Of a stretch of 42,963 nt of DNA, positions 24,183 through 31,165 are shown piece by piece. The translations under genes and the position numbers were made by a program. Location: positions 1-42,963 of the forward strand of contig SVIJ01000007.1 in NCBI GenBank assembly GCA_015069565.1, read 5' to 3'. Below the pieces are notes generated by a model, which was given only the letters and a program-made list of their open reading frames with translations, searched no databases and had not been told where the DNA came from. Numbering within the stretch: position 1 is the stretch's first letter; each line of letters opens with the position of its first letter. The DNA comes from Clostridiales bacterium (lineage in GTDB: Bacteria > Bacillota > Clostridia > Christensenellales > Borkfalkiaceae).

Positions 24183-24986
24183 ATGCGGTTTGTATTCGAT
24201 CACGATTATCATTTGCATTCGCAGATCTCTCTTTGTTCTATGGATGCAGGGCAGACGAACGAGCGGCTTTTGCAGTATGCAAAGGACAACCGTTTGCGCA
24301 CGATTTGCCTGACCAACCACTACTGGGACAGCGCGGTGAAAATCGACGAGCATCCCTTTTATACGCCGCAAAACTATGAGCGGCTTGCACAGGCGTTGCC
24401 GTTGCCCAAGGACAAGGACGTGCGGTTTTTGTTCGGTTGCGAAGGGGAAATGCGGCTTGACGGCGTTTTGGGAATTCCTGAAAGCCGCTTTGACGATTTT
24501 GCTTGGATGATTGTGCCGCTTACCCATTTGGGTTGGGTTGGTTTTACCATCAGCGAAGAAGACGCGCAAACTGCCGAAGGCAGGGCGAAAACGTGGGTTT
24601 GGCGGCTGGATACGCTTCTTAAAAAGGATTTGCCTTTTCACAAAATCGGGCTTGGGCATTTGGCGAATACCGCCATCTACCGTAGGGATCGGAAAGAGTA
24701 TTTGAAGACCTTGCGCGCCATTCCTGAAAGCGAAATGGGCAGGCTCTTTTCGATTGCGGCAAAAAAGGGCTGCGGCGTGGAGCTGAACTCCTACGATATG
24801 CGCTTTTCGGACGAAGAAGCGGACGATGTTTTGCGGATGTTCCGCATAGCAAAAGAGTGCGGCTGTAAGTTTTACCTTGGCTCGGATATTCATCACCCCG
24901 AAGTGTTTGCCGAAGTGCCAGAAATCTTCGATAGAGCCATTCGATTGTTAGACCTGAAAGAGAGCGATAAATTGATTATTCCATAG
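24183..24986 (+). CDS. PHP-domain phosphoesterase (second copy)
   Basis: 267 residues from ATG 24183, with GGAGG 9 nt upstream within the trkH end. Metal-site residues are H10-x-H12 ('DYHLHSQ'), H46 ('TNHYWD'), E in 'GCEGEMRLDG', and the late 'GSDIHHPEVF'. Probably a phosphoesterase; the substrate is unknown. The stop TAG forms the first bases of TAGGGGCATGTACG (24984-24997), a one-mismatch relative of the recurring GGGGCAGGTACG motif. Confidence 0.85.
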   Translation: MRFVFDHDYHLHSQISLCSMDAGQTNERLLQYAKDNRLRTICLTNHYWDSAVKIDEHPFYTPQNYERLAQALPLPKDKDVRFLFGCEGEMRLDGVLGIPESRFDDFAWMIVPLTHLGWVGFTISEEDAQTAEGRAKTWVWRLDTLLKKDLPFHKIGLGHLANTAIYRRDRKEYLKTLRAIPESEMGRLFSIAAKKGCGVELNSYDMRFSDEEADDVLRMFRIAKECGCKFYLGSDIHHPEVFAEVPEIFDRAIRLLDLKESDKLIIP

Positions 24987-25008
24987 GGGCATGTACGTGT
25001 TGAAAAAC

Positions 25009-25034
25009 AAAAAAGAGCCGTTTGGCTCTTTTTT
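25009..25034. terminator. Bidirectional terminator
   Basis: AAAAAAGAGCC pairs with GGCTCTTTTTT across a GTTT loop; shared by the PHP gene (+) and pnuC (-). Confidence 0.9.
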
Positions 25035-25055
25035 CGCAAATTGGATAGCGGTAAA

Positions 25056-25751
25056 TTATTCGTCTTTCGCTTGGCGTTTTTCCATGCGTTTCCAGTTGAA
25101 AAAGCCGTATAAATCGTTGAGCAAGAACATCACAAAGCAAAGCACCATCGGAAGATAGGAAAGGTCGGCAACCGCCGAAAACACCCACAAAACGATGAGC
25201 ACGACGTCGTTTGCCGTGTACCCGAGCGCATAATAAGGGGAGCGCAAGAAGGTGAGCGAAGCCGCGAAAAAGCTGGTCGTCACCGAAAGGGTGGAAACGG
25301 GCAGGTTTGCCGTGCCGAGCGCTTGCAGGATAAAGTAGAAAGCGACGGTCACAAGCAGGGCGGCAAGGCTCAAAAACAGCCATGCCTTTTTGCTGAGCTT
25401 GCTCACCTGTACTTCCGCGCTATCCTTGTACGGATGCTTGACCCACGAAACGATGGCGGAAATTGCCATCGGCGCGGACATACAAAGGTAGGTAATCATC
25501 TCGCCGTAGTATTTTTGCGACCAAGAAACGATTCCGTAGCCTACGGCAAATACCACCGTCAGCGCCTGCCCCAAGACCATGCCTTTGGCAACGAAGATGA
25601 GCGCCGTCACGCCGATAAGCGATGCGACAAGCGACGGAATATCCTTCTTTTCGGGAATCAAAAACGCCGCAATTACGATGATAGCGGACACCGCCCAAAG
25701 GGTCCACTCGAAGCGATTGAGTTGTTTGAAGGGGTTGCGTATTTTTTGCAT
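25056..25751 (-). CDS. pnuC: PnuC-type nicotinamide riboside/mononucleotide transporter
   Basis: 231 residues, about seven membrane segments. The PnuC pattern is visible: the N-terminal 'FEWTLW', 'GVTALIFVAKGMVLGQALTVVFAVGYGIVSW' and the C-terminal 'YTANDVVLIVLWVFSAV', 'FVMFLLNDLYGFFNW'. PnuC imports nicotinamide riboside or related vitamins by facilitated diffusion. There is no ribosome binding site: the minus-strand promoter ends 6 nt before the ATG at 25751, so the transcript is probably leaderless. No NAD riboswitch is visible, and there is no room for one. Confidence 0.9.
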   Translation of the reverse strand: MQKIRNPFKQLNRFEWTLWAVSAIIVIAAFLIPEKKDIPSLVASLIGVTALIFVAKGMVLGQALTVVFAVGYGIVSWSQKYYGEMITYLCMSAPMAISAIVSWVKHPYKDSAEVQVSKLSKKAWLFLSLAALLVTVAFYFILQALGTANLPVSTLSVTTSFFAASLTFLRSPYYALGYTANDVVLIVLWVFSAVADLSYLPMVLCFVMFLLNDLYGFFNWKRMEKRQAKDE

Positions 25752-25757
25752 AGTGAT

Positions 25758-25786
25758 ACTATATCAAATCTTATAAAAACTGTCAA
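25758..25786 (-). promoter_or_regulatory. Promoter of pnuC, leaderless
   Basis: Minus strand TTGACA (25786-25781), 17-bp spacer, TATAGT (25763-25758). ATG begins at 25751, 6 nt after the -10. Confidence 0.82.
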
Positions 25787-25803
25787 GGAAAAAAGGAGAA
25801 AAG

Positions 25804-26016
25804 ATGATAAAAAAAGGTATTTATCGCCATTATAAGGGTGGCAGGTACGAGGTTATCGGCATAGCCCGTCACAGTGAAACCTTGGAAGAAATGGTGGTGT
25901 ATAGGGCGTTATACGGTGAAGGCGGGCTTTGGGTGCGCCCTGCATCCATGTGGAACGAATGGGTGGAAAAGGACGGAAAAAAGGTGCTTCGATTTACGCT
26001 GGAAGAAGTTGTTTAA
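25804..26016 (+). CDS. DUF1653 domain protein
   Basis: 70 residues covering one DUF1653 domain: 'YRHYKGGRYEVIGIARHSETLEEMVVYRALYGEGGLWVRPASMWNE' matches the family consensus. These small proteins have no established function. AAAAGGAG precedes ATG. At residues 11-14 'GGRY' is encoded inside a GGGTGGCAGGTACG motif (25836-25849), the recurrent sequence of this window. Confidence 0.92.
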   Translation: MIKKGIYRHYKGGRYEVIGIARHSETLEEMVVYRALYGEGGLWVRPASMWNEWVEKDGKKVLRFTLEEVV

Positions 26017-26049
26017 TATTAAACAATTAAACAAAAAGAGATAATTTAC

Positions 26050-26078
26050 TTTACAATCTTCTTAAAATATGGTATACT
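26050..26078 (+). promoter_or_regulatory. Promoter of the YwaF-like gene
   Basis: TTTACA (26050-26055), 17-bp spacer, TATACT (26073-26078). Confidence 0.75.
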
Positions 26079-26114
26079 CTTTCTGTTTAACAAAAGAACA
26101 AAAGGAGAAATACT

Positions 26115-26852
26115 ATGGTTTGGGGCTCGTTTGGGATTGTGCATATTCTATCCCTTTTGATTGCGTTCGGCGGAAACGTCGGCTTATACTTTTTGCTTAA
26201 AAACAAGAGCGAAACGGTGAGAAGATGGGTGCTGTTTCCCCTGTCGTTTGCAGGGATTGCGGCAATTATCTTCAACCTTGTCACGTGGAATTCCCCCTTG
26301 GAATACCTGCCATTGCATATGTGTTCTATCACCGCGCTTTTGTTGCCCGTCACTGTTTGGACGAAGAACAAGGTGCTGGGGAACTTGCTTTTGCTTTGGT
26401 GCTTGGGCGCGCTGCTTGCGCTTCTCGTGAATACGGCGCAGGCGAACTTTAAGATTTTCAGTTGGACGTTCGTCTTTTATTTCTTCCCCCACGCGTTAGA
26501 GTTTGGCATTCCTATCCTGCTCTTTGCGCTCGGTATGGTGCGTTTTGAGCCGAAATATATCTTGTCGACCGTTGCGCTCACCTTTGCCATCTATACGGCG
26601 GTGCATTTTATCAATTTGGGTGTGAACGCTTATGCGCTGGCAAACAACGTTTTGAATCCTTCGGGCGAGCTTGTGCAGGTGAATTATATGTATTCCATCA
26701 CGCCTGCAAACCCTGTGCTTGCGCTGTTTTGGTCGATTATTCCCTGTCAGTACTGGTATATGTATTTGGGAATTATCATCATCGCGGTGTACCTGCTTGC
26801 CATTTGGCTGGGCGTTTGGCTGAAACGCCGTTATTACAAAACGAACGAATAA
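26115..26852 (+). CDS. YwaF-like (TIGR02206 family) membrane protein
   Basis: 245 residues with seven hydrophobic segments. The family hallmark 'LPLHMCSITALLLPVTVW' occurs around residues 69-86, with 'PHALEFGIPILL' and 'SIIPCQYWYMYLG' later. TIGR02206 proteins are integral membrane proteins of unknown function. AAAGGAG lies 9 nt upstream of ATG. It is a single-gene unit with its own promoter and terminator. Confidence 0.85.
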   Translation: MVWGSFGIVHILSLLIAFGGNVGLYFLLKNKSETVRRWVLFPLSFAGIAAIIFNLVTWNSPLEYLPLHMCSITALLLPVTVWTKNKVLGNLLLLWCLGALLALLVNTAQANFKIFSWTFVFYFFPHALEFGIPILLFALGMVRFEPKYILSTVALTFAIYTAVHFINLGVNAYALANNVLNPSGELVQVNYMYSITPANPVLALFWSIIPCQYWYMYLGIIIIAVYLLAIWLGVWLKRRYYKTNE

Positions 26853-26867
26853 GTTTTGAAAAGCGCG

Positions 26868-26905
26868 AGAGCCTTTGAAAAAAATCAAAGGCTCTTTTCT
26901 TTTTC
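26868..26905 (+). terminator. Rho-independent terminator
   Basis: AGAGCCTTTGA pairs with TCAAAGGCTCT around an A6 loop; followed by TTTTCTTTTT. Confidence 0.88.
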
Positions 26906-26909
26906 CTTC

Positions 26910-26938
26910 TTGACAAACGCGCGTGCGCGTGGTATGAT
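26910..26938 (+). promoter_or_regulatory. Promoter of the nitroreductase gene
   Basis: TTGACA (26910-26915), 17-bp spacer, TATGAT (26933-26938). It starts within 5 bp of the preceding terminator. Confidence 0.8.
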
Positions 26939-26974
26939 AGGGGTAATCGAATAAGAATTACAAGGAGCACGGCT

Positions 26975-27499
26975 ATGAACGAAACGATAAAAACACTCAT
27001 CGAGAGAAGAAGCTGTAAAAAATACCTTTCCACGCCTGTAAAGCAGGAACTCATTGACGAAGTTATCAAAGCTGGCATGTACGCGCCTACGGGCAAGAAC
27101 CGTCAGCCTGTCAAAATTATTGCCATTACCGATACCCATGTCCGCGACGAATTGAGAAAAATGAACGCGCAAATCATGGGCGTAAACGAAAACGTAGACC
27201 CCTTCTACGGCGCACCTGTGGTCTTGCTCGTCGTAGCGGACTCCACCGTGAACACCTATTTATACGACGGTAGCTTGGTGATGGGAAACTTAATGCTTGC
27301 GGCGCATTCCTTGGGGCTTGGCAGCTGCTGGATTCACCGCGCGAAGGAAGAAATGCAGACGGAATACGGCAAGAATCTCCTCAAATCGCTTGGCATCGAA
27401 GGGGAATGGGAAGGCATCGGGCATTGCGTGCTCGGCTATGCCGACGGCGAATTGCCTGCCGCGAAGCCCCGTAAGGAAGGCTGGGTGCATTACGTATGA
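26975..27499 (+). CDS. Nitroreductase family flavoprotein
   Basis: 174 residues. The N-terminal 'LIERRSCKKYLSTPV' gives the FMN-phosphate-binding 'RRSCKKY' motif, followed by 'APTGKNRQPVKIIAIT' and 'GLGSCWIHRA'. Members are FMN-dependent, NAD(P)H-using reductases of nitro compounds, quinones or enones. AAGGAG precedes ATG. The stop overlaps the next start (ATGA at 27496), so the TIM-barrel gene is translationally coupled. Confidence 0.92.
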   Translation: MNETIKTLIERRSCKKYLSTPVKQELIDEVIKAGMYAPTGKNRQPVKIIAITDTHVRDELRKMNAQIMGVNENVDPFYGAPVVLLVVADSTVNTYLYDGSLVMGNLMLAAHSLGLGSCWIHRAKEEMQTEYGKNLLKSLGIEGEWEGIGHCVLGYADGELPAAKPRKEGWVHYV

Positions 27500-28296
27500 G
27501 AGTAGGCGTTTCCACAGCGTCCCTGTTTTTGCGCTGTGACAATGAAGACGCGGTGCAGACGCTCGACGGGCTTGGGGTGCAGACCGCCGAAGTCTTTTTG
27601 ACTTCGTTTGGGGAATACAAGCCGTCCTTTGCCGAGCTGTTAAAGGAACGCAAGGGCGGGCTGGATATTCATTCGGTACATATCCTGAACACCCAGCTCG
27701 AGCCACAGCTTTTCAACCGCCATCCGCGCGTGGAGCGGGATAGCTATGAGATTTTGGACGGCGTGATGCGCTCGGCGCAAATTCTTGGCGCAAAGTACTA
27801 CACCTTTCACGGCGGCGCGCGCTTCAAAAAGGCTTCGCGTGACCCGAAAAACGATAACTTCGCACGCTTAGGGGAATGTATGGCGAAAATCTTTGATTTT
27901 TGCTTGGGCTACGGCGTGACCTTGTGCTTGGAAAACGTCGAATGGTCCACCTACAACCGCCCCGAAGTCTTTTCCCGCATTCGGGAATACGTCCCTCAGC
28001 TCAAAGGGGTTTTGGACGTAAAGCAGGCTCGGCTTGCAGGACACGGCTATCTTCCGTACTTACAGGAAATGGGGGAAAATATCGCCACCGTCCATGTATC
28101 CGACGTGCGCGAAAACGGCAAAATGTGCCTACCAGGGCAGGGAATATTTGATTTTGAAACGCTGATTCGCCGTCTTGTAGACGTCGGCTACGACGGTCCA
28201 CTTCTTATCGAAGCGTATAAGGACGATTACGGCGAGCTTATCGAGCTCAAACGCGCTTGCGAATATTTACAGGAAATTTTGTATAAAATACAATAA
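27496..28296 (+). CDS. Sugar phosphate isomerase/epimerase-like TIM-barrel protein
   Basis: 266 residues, xylose isomerase-like TIM barrel. Candidate metal residues are E in 'TLCLENVEW', D in 'LKGVLDVKQARLAGHG', H in 'ATVHVSDV' and E in 'PLLIEAYK'. The substrate is unknown; it is not closely similar to the barrel protein at 9715, apart from the shared fold. It overlaps the nitroreductase by 4 bp. It is followed by the superoxide reductase promoter. Confidence 0.8.
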   Translation: MRVGVSTASLFLRCDNEDAVQTLDGLGVQTAEVFLTSFGEYKPSFAELLKERKGGLDIHSVHILNTQLEPQLFNRHPRVERDSYEILDGVMRSAQILGAKYYTFHGGARFKKASRDPKNDNFARLGECMAKIFDFCLGYGVTLCLENVEWSTYNRPEVFSRIREYVPQLKGVLDVKQARLAGHGYLPYLQEMGENIATVHVSDVRENGKMCLPGQGIFDFETLIRRLVDVGYDGPLLIEAYKDDYGELIELKRACEYLQEILYKIQ

Positions 28297-28311
28297 ATTC
28301 CGTCAAAACTG

Positions 28312-28340
28312 TTGACAACCTTATTTTTATATGGTATATT
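28312..28340 (+). promoter_or_regulatory. Promoter of the superoxide reductase gene
   Basis: TTGACA (28312-28317), 17-bp spacer, TATATT (28335-28340). Confidence 0.8.
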
Positions 28341-28345
28341 ATAAA

Positions 28346-28360
28346 TAGGATTAAATCCTA
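28346..28360 (+). promoter_or_regulatory. Operator-like palindrome at the transcription start
   Basis: A perfect inverted repeat TAGGATT-A-AATCCTA lies 5 bp after the -10, over the expected +1. It is a candidate repressor site for redox or metal control of the superoxide reductase gene. It does not match the PerR or Fur boxes that I know. Confidence 0.55.
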
Positions 28361-28379
28361 ATAAAAAAGGAGAATGATT

Positions 28380-28730
28380 ATGAAATTTTATCAATGTGAA
28401 AAATGTGGCAAGATTATTGCAAGCAAGGATGAGCTTGCTTTGGAAGGCTGGAAGGAATTGATTGCAGGCTCGACGGACGCGGCGCAGGAAAAGCACGTGC
28501 CCGTAGCGGAAAAGAAATGCGGCAGACTGAGAGTGAGCGTAGGCAGCGTAATGCACCCTGCGACGGAAGCGCACTATATTGAGTTCGTAGCGGTGGAAAC
28601 GAAGGACGGCTACCAAATCAAATATTTTGCGCCGACGGACGTACCCGAAGTCACCTTTGCTTTGAAGGCAGGCGATGAAGTGGTGGCGGTTTACGCGTAC
28701 TGCAACCTGCACGGGCTTTGGAAGGCGTAA
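28380..28730 (+). CDS. dfx: Desulfoferrodoxin-like superoxide reductase
   Basis: 116 residues from ATG 28380 (AGGAG 28369-28373 would abut the ATG at 28374). It reduces superoxide to peroxide without making oxygen. The catalytic Fe(His)4Cys site is complete: E37-K38-H39, H59, H65, C108 and H111. The N-terminus has C6 and C9 of centre I ('CEKCG'), but the second cysteine pair expected in classic desulfoferrodoxin (about 20 residues later) is missing, so a rubredoxin-type centre I cannot be completed as usual. Electrons probably come from the flavin reductase-rubredoxin encoded next. Confidence 0.9.
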   Translation: MKFYQCEKCGKIIASKDELALEGWKELIAGSTDAAQEKHVPVAEKKCGRLRVSVGSVMHPATEAHYIEFVAVETKDGYQIKYFAPTDVPEVTFALKAGDEVVAVYAYCNLHGLWKA

Positions 28731-28808
28731 GCTTGAAAAGGCTTTATCACGTAGCTTAAAAAACAGATAAATAATCGGCGGTGTAATCCGCCAAATACTT
28801 AAAAAGGA

Positions 28809-28822
28809 TAGGGGCAGGTATG
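28809..28822 (+). repeat. GGGGCAGGTATG motif spanning a start codon
   Basis: TAGGGGCAGGTATG includes the ATG of the flavin reductase-rubredoxin gene, leaving no spacing for AGGT to act as a normal ribosome binding site; AAGGA at 28804 may serve instead. Confidence 0.5.
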
Positions 28823-29470
28823 GCTTCACTCGATAAAAAGGCGCTTTATGCGCTCACCTATGGGCTGTTCGTTTTGACGGCAAAGGAAGGGGCAAAGGAC
28901 AACGGTTGCATCGTGAACACGGTGCAGATGCTCACGAGCGACCCCACGCGCGTGGTGGTGTTCGTCAACAAGAGCAATTACACCGAGCAGATGATTTCTC
29001 GCACGGGCGTTTTCAACGTTTCCATTTTGCAAAAGGATACGCCGTTTGCGCTGTTTAAGCAGTTTGGGTTTCAATCGGGCAAGGACGTAGACAAGTTCGT
29101 AGGCAGGGTCTATCCCCGCAGCGAAAACGGGCTGTACTATATCTATGAAAACGCGAACGCGTTTCTTTCCTGTAAGGTGGTGGGCGAGCACGATTACGGC
29201 ACGCATACCCTGTTTGTTGGGGAAGTGGTGGAAGGGAAAGTCCTTTCGTCGCAAAAGAGCCTTTCCTACGAGCAGTATTTGACGGAAGTGAAACCCAAGC
29301 CGCAGGCGGCGGAAAAGCCCAAGGCGGCAACTGGCGGTAAGGCGGAAGAGCCGAAAACGGAAAAATGGGTTTGCAAGGTGTGCGGCTACGTACACGAAGG
29401 GCCTTTGCCCGACGATTTTATCTGTCCTTGGTGTAAGCACCCTGCGTCGGATTTTGAAAGAGTGCAATAA
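28820..29470 (+). CDS. Flavin reductase-rubredoxin fusion (Hrb type)
   Basis: 216 residues. Residues about 1-150 form a flavin reductase-like FMN-binding domain ('ALYALTYGLFVLTAKEGAKDNGCIVNTVQ'), followed by a Lys/Pro/Ala-rich linker (155-180) and a rubredoxin domain (about 182-216) with 'WVCKVCGYVHEG' and 'FICPWCKHP', the four iron-binding cysteines. Proteins of this type (high-molecular-weight rubredoxin) pass electrons from NAD(P)H to superoxide reductase, flavodiiron proteins or rubrerythrin. The neighbouring superoxide reductase gene makes that the likely partner. Confidence 0.92.
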   Translation: MASLDKKALYALTYGLFVLTAKEGAKDNGCIVNTVQMLTSDPTRVVVFVNKSNYTEQMISRTGVFNVSILQKDTPFALFKQFGFQSGKDVDKFVGRVYPRSENGLYYIYENANAFLSCKVVGEHDYGTHTLFVGEVVEGKVLSSQKSLSYEQYLTEVKPKPQAAEKPKAATGGKAEEPKTEKWVCKVCGYVHEGPLPDDFICPWCKHPASDFERVQ

Positions 29471-29500
29471 AAAAAATTAAAATACAAAGGAGAAAAAAAG

Positions 29501-29881
29501 ATGATTGATTTTCAAAGCGGCGGTTTGTTTGCAAGGCTGAAAAAGGTAGCGGATAACGCGTTCGGGAATATGATTTCCGACTTTTTGATTGCAGGCGAAA
29601 CGATTGTTGGTACGTATCAGGGCGTGCGCGACGGCGTTGTGTTCACAAATAAGCGTATCATTGCAATCAACGTGCAGGGGTTGACGGGAAAAAAGAAGGA
29701 TTTTACGTCCATTCCTTATAGCAAAATCACCACCTTTTCTTTGGAAACGGCAGGGGTGTTTGACTTGGATGCAGAGCTGGAAATTTATATGTCGGCGGTG
29801 GGCAAGGTGAAGTTCAACTTCACGGGCAACACGGACGTGAAAGAGATTTGCAGGTTCATTTCTCAGTACGCGCTGCAATAA
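29501..29881 (+). CDS. Bacterial PH-domain protein
   Basis: 126 residues. It shows the bacterial PH fold pattern 'LIAGETIVGTYQGVRDGVVFTNKRIIAINVQGLTGKKKDFTSIPYSKITTFSLE', as in the YvbH-like small PH proteins. These are probably cytosolic scaffold or stress proteins; function is not established. AAAGGAG precedes ATG. It follows the rubredoxin fusion by 30 nt and is closed by a terminator. Confidence 0.88.
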   Translation: MIDFQSGGLFARLKKVADNAFGNMISDFLIAGETIVGTYQGVRDGVVFTNKRIIAINVQGLTGKKKDFTSIPYSKITTFSLETAGVFDLDAELEIYMSAVGKVKFNFTGNTDVKEICRFISQYALQ

Positions 29882-29896
29882 GCTTTGTATAGAAAG

Positions 29897-29934
29897 AAAT
29901 CGGGGAAGATGCGTTCTTGCCCGATTTTTTGTTT
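29897..29934 (+). terminator. Rho-independent terminator
   Basis: AAATCGGGGAAGA pairs with TCTTGCCCGATTT (one mismatch) around a short loop; followed by a T-run. Confidence 0.85.
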
Positions 29935-29990
29935 GATTTTGTCGAAGAAAAGATTTTCTTGGAAAATGCCAAAAATTGCCGTGAAAAAAC

Positions 29991-30019
29991 TTGACACGCC
30001 TTGCGTAAAATAGTATAAT
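29991..30019 (+). promoter_or_regulatory. Consensus promoter of rpsU
   Basis: TTGACA (29991-29996), 17-bp spacer, TATAAT (30014-30019). Confidence 0.88.
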
Positions 30020-30064
30020 GGCAATGTTCGAAATAAGTGCTTAGGCGAAGGAGGGTTGAAAAGT

Positions 30065-30241
30065 ATGTCCACGGTAAGAGTTGGTGAAAACGAAAACGTT
30101 GAAAGCGCATTGCGTCGTTTCAAAAGAAAGTGTTCTCGTGACGGCATTATCGGCGATCTTCGTAAGAAGGAATTCTATGAAAAGCCTTCCGTAAGAAAAA
30201 AGAAGAAGTCCGAAGCGGCTAGAAAGAGAAGCAGAAACTAA
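30065..30241 (+). CDS. rpsU: 30S ribosomal protein bS21
   Basis: 58 residues, the normal size. Basic and helical: '[45 protein letters not shown]'-like with a C-terminal KKK/R-rich tail. It is a small-subunit protein near the mRNA platform and the anti-Shine-Dalgarno region. ATG 30065 is chosen because AAGGAGGG lies about 10 nt upstream; a TTG at 30056 is too close. The strong promoter and terminator make it a monocistronic unit. The lineage also has leaderless genes, which makes S21 of interest. Confidence 0.97.
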   Translation: MSTVRVGENENVESALRRFKRKCSRDGIIGDLRKKEFYEKPSVRKKKKSEAARKRSRN

Positions 30242-30247
30242 CAAAAG

Positions 30248-30273
30248 AAGTCCACGTTTGCGTGGACTTTTTT
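30248..30273 (+). terminator. Terminator of rpsU
   Basis: AAGTCCACG/CGTGGACTT stem, TTTG loop, T-run. Confidence 0.92.
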
Positions 30274-30314
30274 GTTTGCAAAAAATAGTTTTTATAGGCG
30301 AAAAGGTGGTTAAA

Positions 30315-30713
30315 ATGTCGAAAAATGCAGGAACGAGTTTGAAGGTGGCGGCGCGTCAAGCGAAGTGCAGAATTAAAGGCGATTTTTGGGAGCGGACGAA
30401 GAAAGAGCAGGCAGCAAAGCTGAAAATCGTCGAAGAGAAGGGCTTGAACACCCAAGAAGCGGAGCGCTATTTGGCGCGCGAGATTGAAAAACGGGTGCGC
30501 GGCGAAGAGCAGTCGGACGCCTTTTACGAACGGGTAAAAGAGCTGCTTCTTTCCGAAGGGGAAGTGAGCGACGCCATCGGCAGGCTGACGGACAAGGCGG
30601 TGTACGAGAGCCTGTCTTACACCGAAAAACAGCGATACACCTTGGAGCTTTCCGAGCGGTATCTTCGCGCGTTGGAGCGGTTCAAGCGGGAGTGCATTTT
30701 TTTCGAAAAGTAG
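30315..30713 (+). CDS. Unknown helical protein downstream of rpsU
   Basis: 132 residues from ATG 30315 (AAAAGGTGG upstream); in-frame sequence from 30258 covers the rpsU terminator. Highly charged, nearly all helix; segments such as 'KKEQAAKLKIVEEKGLNTQEAERYLAREIEKRV' and 'YTEKQRYTLELSERYLRALERFK' suggest a coiled or bundled helical fold. It has no signal peptide. I do not recognise a family. Its stop TAG is the start of TAGGGGGCAGGTGTG (30711-30725), and a large hairpin array follows. Confidence 0.65.
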   Translation: MSKNAGTSLKVAARQAKCRIKGDFWERTKKEQAAKLKIVEEKGLNTQEAERYLAREIEKRVRGEEQSDAFYERVKELLLSEGEVSDAIGRLTDKAVYESLSYTEKQRYTLELSERYLRALERFKRECIFFEK

Positions 30714-30733
30714 GGGGCAGGTGTGGAATGAAA

Positions 30734-31116
30734 GTGAATTGAACGCTATGGGCGTTCGTGAATTGAAACCTGCGGTTTCGTGAATTCTCGCTGACGCTCC
30801 GTGAATTGTTTGCCTGTGGCAAACGTTGCGGAAGAATTCCCACCTGTCATTCTGAGCGGAGCGATAGCGCAGTCGAAGAATCTCGGACGGCAAGCGGTAA
30901 AGTGAATGGAACGTTATGGGCGTTCGTGAATTGAAATCTCCGATTTCGTGAATTGTCGCTATTGCTCCGTGAATTGTTTGCCTGTGGCAAACGTTGCGGC
31001 AAAAATTTATAATTATTCCTTAACGCAAGGCAACGCCTTGCAATTCACGACGGCAACGCCGTCAATTCACGCGTTTCTAAAACGCAATTCACGATTGACA
31101 CAGTCAATCAATTCAC
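30734..31116. repeat. Modular hairpin array, CGTGAATTG linker class (large composite)
   Basis: The region 30714-31165 holds no gene. It contains two forward blocks (30734-30825 and 30902-30995) of hairpins AACG..CGTT, AAAYC..GRTTT, TCGC..GC and TTTGCC..GGCAAA separated by CGTGAATTG, then an inverted block (31022-31116) with CAAGGC..GCCTTG, ACGGC..GCCGT, CGTTT..AAACG and ATTGAC..GTCAAT separated by CAATTCACG. A CATTCTGAG-type repeat sits between the forward blocks. Loops are 3-5 nt. Confidence 0.9.
30847..30887 (+). repeat. TCATTCTGAGCG...GAATCTC dispersed repeat
   Basis: TCATTCTGAGCGGAGCG through GTCGAAGAATCTCGGA. The same short sequence is widely scattered in many bacterial genomes; a reverse-oriented copy is at 37991-38020. 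Confidence 0.75.
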
Positions 31117-31117
31117 C

Positions 31118-31151
31118 AAAAAAAGGACGCGGATTTTTCCGCGTCCTTTTT
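31118..31151. terminator. Terminator of glyQS (bidirectional)
   Basis: AAAAAAGGACGCGGA pairs with TCCGCGTCCTTTTT around TTT. It serves the minus-strand glyQS; T-runs exist on both sides. Confidence 0.9.
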
Positions 31152-31165
31152 GCATACAATATGCC

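Noticed and set aside
30734..31116. CRISPR array
   Set aside because: The constant part is only 8-9 nt, the 'spacers' are themselves palindromic hairpins, and no cas genes are nearby.
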